A DNA stretch of 45,960 nt from Saprospiraceae bacterium (GTDB taxonomy: Bacteria > Bacteroidota > Bacteroidia > Chitinophagales > Saprospiraceae), in the NCBI GenBank assembly GCA_020627825.1, contig JAHDGD010000014.1, positions 1-45,960 on the forward strand. The letters are read 5' to 3'. The position numbers were made by a program, and so were the translations under genes. Under the pieces are notes generated by a model that did no database searches, had not been told where the DNA came from, and was given only the letters and a program-made list of their open reading frames with translations. Shown here one piece after another: positions 31,855 through 40,585 of the stretch. Positions within the stretch are counted from its first letter, which is position 1, and each line of letters opens with the position of its first letter.

Positions 31855-33414
31855 CTAAAGCTCTTCTATATGATCTAGATAATATTCAGCCTGATTTATT
31901 AACTCATTTTGCTCCTCATCGCTTTTTTTTCGCCACACATTGTACATCATTCCTATGCGATTATTGGACGCTAATTTATCTTCATTTACTGCGTAAAATC
32001 TCCAATATAAACTATTAAAAGGACAAGCATTTTCACCTGTTTTTAATTTATAATTATAGTGACAATTTTTACAGTAATCACTCATTTTATTGATGTAATT
32101 TGCAGAAGAAACATAAGGTTTTGTCCCTACAATTCCACCATCAGCAAATTGACTCATTCCCCTTGTATTGGTAATTTCTACCCATTCGATCGCATCAATG
32201 TAAATTCCGAGGTACCATTGATCTAGCTCATCTGGATCAATTTCCGTTAGCAACGCAAAATTACCGGTAACCATTAATCGCTGGATATGATGTGCATAGG
32301 CATAATCCAAACTTTGTTGCACACTGTGTTTTATGCAATTCATTTTGGTCTCTCCTGTCCAAAAATATGTTGGCAATTTTCTTGAATGATTGAAATAATT
32401 CATTTTTGAAAATTCCGGCATCTTATACCAATATATTCCGCGCATAAATTCCCTCCATCCTACAATCTGACGGACAAATCCCTCTATCTGTGCAATGCTT
32501 ATTTCATCTTGATTTTCTCTCCATTTTGCTATCGCTTTTTCCACAACGGTAAGAGGTTTTATCATTTTAGCGTTCATTGCGAGGGATAATCTGGAATGAT
32601 AAAGTGACCATGTTCTTTCTACCATAGCATCCTGATATTTACCGAAATTCATTAAGCAATGATCCAAGAAAAAAGTCAATAGTTCATCTACTTCTTCATA
32701 CGTAGTTGGCCATATAAAGGAATCAGCCTCTATGTTACCTATTGTTTCTACGCCTTCCTTTTCAAGAAGTGTTAGCAACTCATTCACGTCATTATGAAAA
32801 ATTTTTGGCTCAACGATCTCATGTTTTTTTGACAGCGCACTTCTATTTTCTTTATCATAATTCCACTTACCTGTTAATGGTTTGCTCGAATCTTCTTCAT
32901 CCATTAATAAACCATACTTCTTTCTTATACTCCTATAAAAAGATTCCATAATGATGGTCTTTTTACCCTCAAAAAACGACCCTAAATACTGGCGTTCTGT
33001 CATAAAATGCTCCGAATCATAAACCTCTATCTCCACTGAAGCCTCTTTAGTAAACTCCATCAATTGTTCATCCAACCTATATTCGTCAGGAAGTTGATAT
33101 TCAAATTTTTCTATAGAAAATTGGCTTATCAGTTCTGATAAATTTCGTGTAAGAACACCTGTATTTTTCGGATCATCCAATGTATAATACACTACATGAT
33201 GTCCCTTTTTCTGAAGCATTTCAGCCATGTGTCTCATCGCTGAAAAAAAAGCGATCACTTTCTGAACATGATGCCTTGTGTACTCCATTTCTTGTTTCAT
33301 TTCCATAAAGACATACAAGGTGTCTTCTTGTACTTGATCATACCAAGAATGTTCTCTATTTAACTGGTCTCCTAAAACAAGTCGTAACGTTTTATAGCTA
33401 GGATGAAGTTGCAT
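31855..33414 (-). CDS. FeS-BCP class photolyase/cryptochrome (PhrB-like)
   Basis: A 519-residue member of the iron-sulfur bacterial cryptochrome and photolyase class, whose characterised member PhrB repairs (6-4) photoproducts with FAD, a lumazine and a [4Fe-4S] cluster. The N-terminus (LRLVLGDQLNREHSWYD) is family-typical. The four cluster cysteines are Cys360, Cys448, Cys451 and Cys464, the same spacing as the remembered PhrB positions 350, 438, 441 and 454. Further conserved parts are the GWREFMRGIYW and SQFADGGIVGTKPYVSSANYI stretches of the FAD domain. It stands alone on its strand. Confidence 0.93.
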   Translation of the reverse strand: MQLHPSYKTLRLVLGDQLNREHSWYDQVQEDTLYVFMEMKQEMEYTRHHVQKVIAFFSAMRHMAEMLQKKGHHVVYYTLDDPKNTGVLTRNLSELISQFSIEKFEYQLPDEYRLDEQLMEFTKEASVEIEVYDSEHFMTERQYLGSFFEGKKTIIMESFYRSIRKKYGLLMDEEDSSKPLTGKWNYDKENRSALSKKHEIVEPKIFHNDVNELLTLLEKEGVETIGNIEADSFIWPTTYEEVDELLTFFLDHCLMNFGKYQDAMVERTWSLYHSRLSLAMNAKMIKPLTVVEKAIAKWRENQDEISIAQIEGFVRQIVGWREFMRGIYWYKMPEFSKMNYFNHSRKLPTYFWTGETKMNCIKHSVQQSLDYAYAHHIQRLMVTGNFALLTEIDPDELDQWYLGIYIDAIEWVEITNTRGMSQFADGGIVGTKPYVSSANYINKMSDYCKNCHYNYKLKTGENACPFNSLYWRFYAVNEDKLASNNRIGMMYNVWRKKSDEEQNELINQAEYYLDHIEEL

Positions 33415-33537
33415 ACAATCTTTTTGTATATAATACCTGATGCACCCGTATTGTTTTATGATGGTATTAAATGCAACATGAACAATTCTATAAAATGAAA
33501 CCTAAATTTTAAAGCAATGAAAACGTATGCTTCAAAT

Positions 33538-33554
33538 ACTTTTCCCTAATTTTC
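33538..33554 (+). promoter_or_regulatory. Possible -7 boxes upstream of the metalloprotease
   Basis: TACTTTTC (33538-33545) and TAATTTTC (33547-33554) each differ from TAnnTTTG only at the last base. The second would give a start about 12 bases before the ATG at 33573. Weak evidence. Confidence 0.3.
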
Positions 33555-33572
33555 GAACACAAAAAAGTTGTT

Positions 33573-35885
33573 ATGAAAACCATATTATCACTTTTGTTCT
33601 CTTTTACGCTTGTTTTTTGGGCTCAAGCCCAAAAAAATTCTGACTTTTTCAATTTCGAATATAATGAAAAGGATGGATCCATCTTACTTGATGTGCCAGC
33701 AGACAAAGGAGAATTCCTATATGTAAATTATTTATCTTCAGGTTTGGGGTCCAATGATATCGGCTTGGATCGTGGTCAAATAGGGGATTCTCGCGTTGTG
33801 GAATTTAAGAAGTATGGCAACACGCTTTTTTTGATACAAAAAAACCTTGAATATCGAGCTGTTAGTCAAAATAAAGAAGAAAAACAATCTGTTGAAGAAG
33901 CTTTTGCAAGTTCTGTTTTATATGCTTTTCCTATTTTAAAGACTACGGGAAATATATATACCATTAACATCAACTCCCTTCTTCTTTCTGATAGTCACAA
34001 AGTAAGTCAACGGTTAAAAAATTCAAAGGAAGGTCAATATAAACTGGATAAATCACGATCGGCTGTTTTACCAGAGCACTGCAAATCATTTCCTGAAAAC
34101 ACCGAGTTTCGAGCAATGCAAACCTTTGGGGGAAACCCCACTGGAAAATATGTATCTACAGTTGTTCCTACTCCTGAATCTATAACCCTTCGCACCCATC
34201 ATAGCTTTGTCCAATTACCTGACGATGCTTATAAAGTCAGAGCATTTCATCCAGCATCCGGTTATTTTATGCGCTCCTATAAAGATTATGCCGCCCCTAT
34301 TGAAGCTGACATGACCCAACGCATGATCACACGGCACCGACTGGAAAAAAACAAAGATGGTTCTGTAAAAGAGCCTATCGTTTATTACATCGACAGAGGT
34401 TGTCCTGAACCTATAAAATCAGCATTAATGGAGGGTGCAAGTTGGTGGAACCAAGCATTCGAAGCAGCTGGATTCAAAAATGCATTTCAAGTAAAAGAGC
34501 TACCCGAAGGTGCTGATCCACTCGATGTGCGATACAACATGATACAGTGGGTACATCGCAGTACACGTGGCTGGTCATATGGTGCAAGTGTTGTAGATCC
34601 TCGTACGGGAGAAATTATAAAAGGTCATGTTTCACTTGGTTCATTACGTGTTCGTCAAGATTTTATGATTATGGAAGCTCTGATGTCACCATATGACTGG
34701 GATTATGATTATACGTCTAAAAGCCCTATGACTGAAATCGCATTAGCACGTCTCAGGCAGTTATCAGCTCATGAGGTTGGTCACACGATTGGCTTGGCGC
34801 ATAATTTTGCTGCAAGTGTAAATAATCGAGCATCTGTTATGGATTATCCACATCCTACATTGAAATGGACAGGAACAGAGATTGATTTTTCACAAGTGTA
34901 CGATGATAAAATAGGCGCATGGGATAAACAAGCCATTAAATACGGTTACACCATATTTGAAGGAGATGAGGATGCTGGTTTACAAGGTATTATCAAAGAA
35001 AATGAAGAAATGGGATTGTTTTATATCACAGATTCAGATGCACGACCACAAGGTGGGGCACATGTGCATGGTCACCTATGGGACAATGGAGAAAATGCTG
35101 TTTATGAACTTGAAAACTTAATAAAAATAAGAGAACATGGTTTGAAAAATTTTGGAGAACATAGCATTAAAAAGGGAACTCCATATAGTGAATTAGAGAA
35201 AAGAATTGTACCCCTTTATATGTTGACTCGTTACCAAGTTGAAGCTGTTGCTAAGTATATAGGTGGTTACGACTATTCTTATGATGTCAAAGATGGAGAT
35301 GTTGTAAAAAGGATTAAAAGAGTGAATAAAACCTACCAACAAAAAGCGACAGATGCATTGCTTGTTACTTTAAGTGATGATTTTTTAAATCAAGGAGATT
35401 TTATCGAACTCATCTTACCACGCTCTCCTGGATATAACAGGACTCGTGAATCGGTAAAAGGCAAAATGGGCCCAATTTACGATCCCTATGCTTTAGCTTC
35501 AGCAAGCAGCAAGCACACCTTACAGTTGATGCTTCATCCAGAACGGTTGAATCGATTAGCACTATTACAAAACCAGAAAGATGAAAAGATTTTAGATGAT
35601 TACTTTGATAAAATTGAAAAGAAAATCATGAGTTCAAAAGATCATAAACTGTTGATGTTAGAACTCTATGTCGATTATCTTTTTTCGGTATTTAATTCGG
35701 AAACTAGTCTTCCCCTAGTAAAAAGCGAATGTTATCGAAGAGTTTCCATATTGTACGATAATTTATTTGTGTCAGAATATATTAAAAATCGAATTCGCCT
35801 GTTTAAAAATTGTAACAACATAAAAAACTACTCCTTTGAAAAGGTCCACATTCCACCTGGATCACCAATAGGATGTCATGAATAG
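33573..35885 (+). CDS. Secreted zinc-dependent metalloprotease (DUF5117/DUF4953 type)
   Basis: A 770-residue exported protein with a signal peptide (MKTILSLLFSFTLVFWAQA). The N-terminal 180 residues fit the DUF5117 region (DVPADKGEFLYVNYLSSGLGSNDIGLDRGQIG). The catalytic part centres on HEVGHTIGLAHNF at His400, an extended metzincin-like zinc site, followed by a Met-turn-like SVMDYPHP. The C-terminal region is helical. It is likely a periplasmic or outer-membrane peptidase; substrates are unknown. The signal-peptide end is encoded by GGGCTCAAGCCC (33619-33630), a variant of the dispersed palindrome. A nuclease gene follows 6 bases later. Confidence 0.92.
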   Translation: MKTILSLLFSFTLVFWAQAQKNSDFFNFEYNEKDGSILLDVPADKGEFLYVNYLSSGLGSNDIGLDRGQIGDSRVVEFKKYGNTLFLIQKNLEYRAVSQNKEEKQSVEEAFASSVLYAFPILKTTGNIYTININSLLLSDSHKVSQRLKNSKEGQYKLDKSRSAVLPEHCKSFPENTEFRAMQTFGGNPTGKYVSTVVPTPESITLRTHHSFVQLPDDAYKVRAFHPASGYFMRSYKDYAAPIEADMTQRMITRHRLEKNKDGSVKEPIVYYIDRGCPEPIKSALMEGASWWNQAFEAAGFKNAFQVKELPEGADPLDVRYNMIQWVHRSTRGWSYGASVVDPRTGEIIKGHVSLGSLRVRQDFMIMEALMSPYDWDYDYTSKSPMTEIALARLRQLSAHEVGHTIGLAHNFAASVNNRASVMDYPHPTLKWTGTEIDFSQVYDDKIGAWDKQAIKYGYTIFEGDEDAGLQGIIKENEEMGLFYITDSDARPQGGAHVHGHLWDNGENAVYELENLIKIREHGLKNFGEHSIKKGTPYSELEKRIVPLYMLTRYQVEAVAKYIGGYDYSYDVKDGDVVKRIKRVNKTYQQKATDALLVTLSDDFLNQGDFIELILPRSPGYNRTRESVKGKMGPIYDPYALASASSKHTLQLMLHPERLNRLALLQNQKDEKILDDYFDKIEKKIMSSKDHKLLMLELYVDYLFSVFNSETSLPLVKSECYRRVSILYDNLFVSEYIKNRIRLFKNCNNIKNYSFEKVHIPPGSPIGCHE

Positions 35886-35891
35886 ATTTGT

Positions 35892-37016
35892 ATGAAAAGG
35901 ATAAACCCTATCTTTGTTGAGATGAATAGATTGATTTTTATATTAACCTGTCTTGCATGTGCAAGTCACCTTTCAGCACAATATGATCACCAGCCTGTCT
36001 TTCCTCTTTTAGAAGGAGACGAACTTCGTGAGCTGGTAATTGATCAATTCAGACCGCTCAATGTTTTGAGTTATGGTCAAGCGCGTGACACGATGTATGG
36101 GATTATTTACAATGTTAATGATAGTATCGCAGGTATTTATTCGGATCATAAAGTTTATTTAGAGCCCGGTGTAGATCCTACCAGTGGAGTATTTATGAAC
36201 GGTGAACCGAATGGAATCAATGCAGAGCATTCTTATCCCCAATCTAAAGGAGCGGGCAGCGGGAACCCAAGAAGTGATATGCATCACCTTTTTCCTTCAC
36301 GTGTGGCAACAAATAGTGCTAGAGGATCGCTCCCTTTCGGCGAAATTAACGATGCGATTACTGAAACTTGGTACTATAAAACCGAAGAAACCCCTATTGA
36401 TCCCAATTTGGATATTCGAGATAAGTATAGTGAAAGAACGCAGAATTTTTGGGAACCTAGAGAAGAGGTGAAAGGAAATATTGCACGTGCAATATTCTAT
36501 TTTTATACGATGTACCAAGCTCAAGCAGATGATGCAGATTCCGAATTCTTTGCAGCTCAAAAAGACGTACTCTGTGATTGGCATTTTCAAGATCCAGTTG
36601 ATCAACTTGAATGGGAAAGGTCTTTCATGATTGCGAAATGGCAAGATGATAAAGCAAACCCATTTGTTCTAGATTGTTCTTTGGCTAGCAGACTGTATTG
36701 TCCTGAAATATCCGCCGAGTGTCAATTGGTTGATGTAGAAGAGGTTGAACTTGAAGATTCATTTACTTTACTAGGAAATCCATTTCAAGATGACTTAATT
36801 ATAGAAGGGGCTTTCGCCCAAAAGGAAATTCTAGAAGTGGGGTTGTATTCTATAATAGGAATAGAGTTATTAAATCCACGGTTTATTATCGAAGGAAAAA
36901 GACTAAAAATATCTGTTGAGCACTTGAATCCAGGTACATATTTTATTAGCTTGACTTATAGACAATCTGGTCAAGTAAAAACAGCAGTATTAAAAGGCAT
37001 TAAAACAAACAAGTAA
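35892..37016 (+). CDS. Secreted endonuclease I with type IX sorting-like C-terminus
   Basis: A 374-residue secreted nuclease. The signal peptide probably starts at the second ATG, 35922 (MNRLIFILTCLACASHLSA). The EndA/NucM core has the beta-beta-metal site NAEHSYPQSKG (His113), then SDMHHLFPSRVATNSARGSLPFG. The last 90 residues (LLGNPFQDDLIIEG, LYSIIGIELL, LNPGTYFISL) look like a type IX secretion sorting domain, so it may be exported to the surface to degrade extracellular DNA. It lies 6 bases after the metalloprotease and 3 before dinB copy 2. A GGGCTTTCGCCC palindrome variant is at 36808. Confidence 0.9.
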   Translation: MKRINPIFVEMNRLIFILTCLACASHLSAQYDHQPVFPLLEGDELRELVIDQFRPLNVLSYGQARDTMYGIIYNVNDSIAGIYSDHKVYLEPGVDPTSGVFMNGEPNGINAEHSYPQSKGAGSGNPRSDMHHLFPSRVATNSARGSLPFGEINDAITETWYYKTEETPIDPNLDIRDKYSERTQNFWEPREEVKGNIARAIFYFYTMYQAQADDADSEFFAAQKDVLCDWHFQDPVDQLEWERSFMIAKWQDDKANPFVLDCSLASRLYCPEISAECQLVDVEEVELEDSFTLLGNPFQDDLIIEGAFAQKEILEVGLYSIIGIELLNPRFIIEGKRLKISVEHLNPGTYFISLTYRQSGQVKTAVLKGIKTNK

Positions 37017-37019
37017 GAA

Positions 37020-38078
37020 ATGCGCAAGATTATACATGTAGATATGGACAGTTTTTACGCTGCTATTGAACAGCGTGATAATCCTGATCTTAAAGGCAAA
37101 CCAATTGCAGTAGGTGGATCCGACAAAGCAAGAGGAGTAATTGCTACAGCAAGTTACGAAGCGCGTAAATATGGAATAACTTCAGCGCTTGCTACAAAAG
37201 TAGCAAAGAAAAAATGTCCTAGATTGATCATTGTCCCTCCTCGTTTTTCTGTTTATAAAGATGTTTCTCGTCAGATTAAAGAAGTTTTCTACAAGTATAC
37301 AGATCTTGTAGAGCCTTTATCTCTTGATGAAGCATACCTTGATGTAACAGAAAATAAACTCGATATGAAATCTGCTATTCTTATAGCAAGAAGAATAAAA
37401 GAAGACATTGAAAAAGAAGTAAATCTTACTGCTTCTGCCGGTGTTTCATATAATAAATTCTTAGCTAAAGTAGCAAGTGATTATAATAAACCTGATGGAT
37501 TAACAGCAATATTACCTGAAAAAGCTCAGTCTTTTATGGAAGACTTACCTATAGAAAAATTCTTTGGGATAGGAGCAGCAACTGCGAGAAAGATGCATCG
37601 GTTACGTATCAAAAAAGGAATTGACCTGAAGCGCATGTCCAAACTAGAACTAGGACAGCACTTTGGAAGAAGTGGTCAATTTTATTATGATATTGTTCGT
37701 GGAATAGATAATCGAGAAGTTAATCCCGATCGTCCTAGAAAATCAGTTAGTGAAGAAACTACTTTTGCAGAAGACATTGTATTGGAAAAAGAAATATTAA
37801 GTGTCTTAAAAAAGCAATGTGCAAGCCTTTCGGATACGTTAAAAAAGAACAACATTCAAGGCAAGACCTTTAACTTGAAAGTACGTTTTAAAAACTTCGA
37901 AACCATTACACGGAGTAAAACCATTGATTTTTATACAAGCGACAAAAAACACATTTACACATCAATCGAAAAATTGTATAAAGCTTTAAAAAATGAACGG
38001 GAAGTCCGATTACTTGGTGTAGGGATGAGTAATTTGGATACTGAGCTCGATGGAAAACAATTGAGTTTAGATCTATAA
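37020..38078 (+). CDS. dinB: DNA polymerase IV, copy 2
   Basis: A 352-residue Y-family polymerase of standard DinB length (E. coli 351). Catalytic residues are Asp8 (HVDMDSFYAA) and Asp103-Glu104 (SLDEAYLD), matching E. coli numbering closely. The helix-hairpin-helix (FGIGAATARKMHRL) and little finger are complete, and the beta-clamp motif KQLSLDL ends the protein. It differs clearly from copy 1 at 25032, which has a C-terminal tail. Being 3 bases after a secreted nuclease gene it may be constitutively read from the metalloprotease promoter. Confidence 0.95.
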   Translation: MRKIIHVDMDSFYAAIEQRDNPDLKGKPIAVGGSDKARGVIATASYEARKYGITSALATKVAKKKCPRLIIVPPRFSVYKDVSRQIKEVFYKYTDLVEPLSLDEAYLDVTENKLDMKSAILIARRIKEDIEKEVNLTASAGVSYNKFLAKVASDYNKPDGLTAILPEKAQSFMEDLPIEKFFGIGAATARKMHRLRIKKGIDLKRMSKLELGQHFGRSGQFYYDIVRGIDNREVNPDRPRKSVSEETTFAEDIVLEKEILSVLKKQCASLSDTLKKNNIQGKTFNLKVRFKNFETITRSKTIDFYTSDKKHIYTSIEKLYKALKNEREVRLLGVGMSNLDTELDGKQLSLDL

Positions 38079-38079
38079 A

Positions 38080-38111
38080 GGAATAGCTTAATTGCTATTT
38101 ATAATTCCTTA
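38080..38111 (+). terminator. Possible hairpin after dinB copy 2
   Basis: GGAAT pairs with ATTCC and an inner ATAGC pairs with GCTAT around TTAATT. There is no T-run, so terminator function is doubtful. Confidence 0.3.
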
Positions 38112-38142
38112 TCAACACACACGACAAATCAATAAGTAAGAA

Positions 38143-39219
38143 TTGAAAAAGAAGATTTATATCATTGTTGGGGCAAGACCTCAAATTATGAAAGCTGCTG
38201 CATTAGCAAGAGCCTTGGATCAAGATGGTACTTTAACTTATGACATCATCCATAGTGGTCAACATTACGATGAAGACATGAGTCATGCGTTTTTTAATGA
38301 ATTAAATCTTAAACAACCAGTTGTAAACTTTCATATAGGCTCCAAAAGACACAATGTCTTTATTGCAGAGTTTCTACTTGCATTTGATGAATTTGTACAA
38401 ACCCATCCATGTGATCTTGTGGTTGTAGTCGGTGATACGAATACAACTGCTGCAGCTGCTATAGCAGCCAGTAAACTAAATATACCGCTTGCCCATGTTG
38501 AAGCAGGAATGAGAGAATGGAATAAACTCATCCCAGAAGAGGTAAATAAATTATTGACAGATGCCGTAAGTGATTTATTCTTTTGTCCTTCTCGTACAGC
38601 TGCCGAAAATCTTATTCGAAATGGTGTTAATAAAAAAGTATATATCACTGGTGATATTACTTATGATTTACTTACAGAAGCTAATGCCTTTCAAAGCAAA
38701 GCTGCCATTGAACAAAAATATTCAGTCACTTCACCATATGTTCTTGCTACTTGTCATCGAGCAGCTACAACATGTGATAAAGCCCTTTTGACGGAAGTCA
38801 TAAAAGGGCTCAACTCTCTACCATTTCCTGTGCTATTCCTTGTTCACCCTCGTACACAAAAAGCACTAGAGTCTTTTGGCCTAAGCCATTTATTTAAAAA
38901 ACACATTCAATGTCTTTCACCATCCAATTATTATGATACACAAAGCCTCATAAAACACGCACATTTTGTTGTGACAGATTCTGGTGGCATCATTAAAGAA
39001 AGTTACTTTCACCAAACCTTCTGCATCATTATTGATCATCAAACAGAATGGGTAGAAAGCGTTGAAGAAGGGTGGTCTGTCATCTGTGGACCGGATGCTC
39101 ACAAAATTCAAGCCGCAAGTAAAAGCATCAAGATACCTTCTGTTCATAAAGCATCGTTTGGAGATGGTCAAGGTGGTAGTCGTGTAGTTCGAGAAATAAG
39201 AAAATATTTAACTGTTTGA
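38143..39219 (+). CDS. wecB: UDP-N-acetylglucosamine 2-epimerase (non-hydrolysing)
   Basis: A 358-residue enzyme that interconverts UDP-GlcNAc and UDP-ManNAc for surface polysaccharides. Motifs: IIVGARPQIMKAAAL at the N-terminus, VVVGDTNTTAAAAIAASKL, LAHVEAGMREWNKLIPEEVNK, and VVTDSGGIIKES for nucleotide binding. The start codon appears to be TTG at 38143. An in-frame stop lies two codons upstream, and the next ATG (codon 16) would remove the GARPQ motif. No other polysaccharide genes are adjacent, so this is an isolated precursor gene. Confidence 0.92.
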   Translation: MKKKIYIIVGARPQIMKAAALARALDQDGTLTYDIIHSGQHYDEDMSHAFFNELNLKQPVVNFHIGSKRHNVFIAEFLLAFDEFVQTHPCDLVVVVGDTNTTAAAAIAASKLNIPLAHVEAGMREWNKLIPEEVNKLLTDAVSDLFFCPSRTAAENLIRNGVNKKVYITGDITYDLLTEANAFQSKAAIEQKYSVTSPYVLATCHRAATTCDKALLTEVIKGLNSLPFPVLFLVHPRTQKALESFGLSHLFKKHIQCLSPSNYYDTQSLIKHAHFVVTDSGGIIKESYFHQTFCIIIDHQTEWVESVEEGWSVICGPDAHKIQAASKSIKIPSVHKASFGDGQGGSRVVREIRKYLTV

Positions 39220-39233
39220 TATCTTTAAGATCA

Positions 39234-40385
39234 ATGAAAAAATTTGTTCTTATAACTAGTATGATCTTAGTCGCATGCTTTTGCCTGTACTATTTTCATA
39301 TTCGTACACATTATCTGAATAATCTGCACACTTCTTTTGACATTTCAGAATACCAAGCTAATTCTAAAGGAATAGAACAATTAATAGACGACTATATAGC
39401 TGCCTATCATATTCCAGGCCTTTCTGCAGCTATTATAAAAAAAGGAGAAGTTGATCAATTCATTTCTCGTGGTTATCAATCAAGAAAAAAGGAATCTCCC
39501 ATAAACGAACATTCAATATTTCAAATCGCATCAACAAGTAAGACCTTAACCGGTATAATATGTAGATCAATGGAACTGGAGGGAAAAATTGATCTTGATA
39601 AAAGTATTGCATCTTACTTAGCTGATGAATTAAGTCCTGAAGCTCAAAAAACATTTAGCTTTATTTCTTTACGCCAAGTAATTACACACCGAAGCGGTCT
39701 GGGAAGAAGTATGTATGCCTATTCATATAAAAATATCATCGATGCATTAGAAACCGTTCCGCTTGAATTTCCGCCTGGATCTAAATATCAATATTCAAAT
39801 TTTGGGTATGCACTGGTAACAATGATTCTGGAACAAGAAAGCAAAAAAACGTATAAAGAATTACTTGTACAATATGTAATGCAGCCTTTTGGTATTGACA
39901 AAATGTATTGTTCAAAGGATGATGTCCCCATCCATACATTAGTTACACCCTACTGGAAACATTTTCGTTTAAGAGAAGGTCCAACACCAGATTTTGGGAC
40001 TCAAATAGGAGCAAGTGGCGTTTTTACAGATACTGAATCCTTAGCTAAACTTGCTAGTCAACAGCTTCAAGCATATCAAAATTTTGACTCTTTAAAAACA
40101 GAAAGTCCACTCATACTTACTTTTCCAAAGGATACCTTATGGAGTAAAAATCACTTTTATGGTTATGGTTTTTTCGAATTTAATTATGAAATAAAAGAAC
40201 TTCCTGGAATACAACATAGCAACTTAGAACATGGAGGAGATCTAGATGGATTTGCAACTATTTATGATTTTTATGCTGTTTGTCAATGTGGTATAATCAT
40301 TAATACATCAAGTGGAGGTGACTGGATAAATGATTTATCTAGAAAAATCAACAACTTGTTGCTTATTGAATATTATAGAAAATAA
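39234..40385 (+). CDS. Serine hydrolase of the beta-lactamase (class C/DD-peptidase) family
   Basis: A 383-residue protein with an N-terminal membrane anchor or signal (MKKFVLITSMILVACFCLYYF). It has the beta-lactamase-like SxxK motif STSK (Ser100, Lys103) and the YxN motif YSN (KYQYSNFGYAL). The third motif is likely around HGGDLDG near the C-terminus. Such proteins include esterases, DD-peptidases and penicillin-binding proteins; a true beta-lactamase cannot be claimed. The frame is open from a TTG at 39216, but the ATG at 39234 starts a normal signal. It begins 14 bases after wecB. Confidence 0.88.
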   Translation: MKKFVLITSMILVACFCLYYFHIRTHYLNNLHTSFDISEYQANSKGIEQLIDDYIAAYHIPGLSAAIIKKGEVDQFISRGYQSRKKESPINEHSIFQIASTSKTLTGIICRSMELEGKIDLDKSIASYLADELSPEAQKTFSFISLRQVITHRSGLGRSMYAYSYKNIIDALETVPLEFPPGSKYQYSNFGYALVTMILEQESKKTYKELLVQYVMQPFGIDKMYCSKDDVPIHTLVTPYWKHFRLREGPTPDFGTQIGASGVFTDTESLAKLASQQLQAYQNFDSLKTESPLILTFPKDTLWSKNHFYGYGFFEFNYEIKELPGIQHSNLEHGGDLDGFATIYDFYAVCQCGIIINTSSGGDWINDLSRKINNLLLIEYYRK

Positions 40386-40451
40386 TTTCGCTTTTACATC
40401 TTAACCTGGTTTCTTTTGGATGATAAGTGATGAAGTATTAGCAACTTAAGG

Positions 40452-40530
40452 TATGATCCCTCGCCAAAATTGTTATTTCTTTGTCATTTCAGTTCTCATT
40501 GAGAAGTTCTATTCCATTATGTGGGTTTAA
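40452..40530. repeat. Intergenic repeat, copy 2, upstream of the purH promoter
   Basis: Matches 22214-22293 in the same orientation, including the 12-mer TTGTTATTTCTT (40470-40481), TTCTATT and GGGTTTAA. It ends 14 bases before the purH -7 box, so it occupies the promoter's upstream region. Confidence 0.65.
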
Positions 40531-40544
40531 TTAAAATAGGTTAT

Positions 40545-40552
40545 TACCTTTG
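40545..40552 (+). promoter_or_regulatory. -7 box of purH
   Basis: TACCTTTG matches TAnnTTTG; the start should be near 40559. This rules out the in-frame TTG at 40550 as a start codon and supports the ATG at 40586. The -33 region falls in the intergenic repeat and has no clear TTTG. Confidence 0.55.
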
Positions 40553-40585
40553 CGCTTTGATCACAATCAACATTGTCAGCTATTT

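Noticed and set aside
39234-40385. Calling this an antibiotic-resistance beta-lactamase
   Set aside because: SxxK and YxN are shared by many esterases and peptidases; nothing in the context supports resistance.
40550-40585. Extended purH start at TTG
   Set aside because: The TTG overlaps the TACCTTTG promoter box, and the protein family begins at the ATG at 40586.
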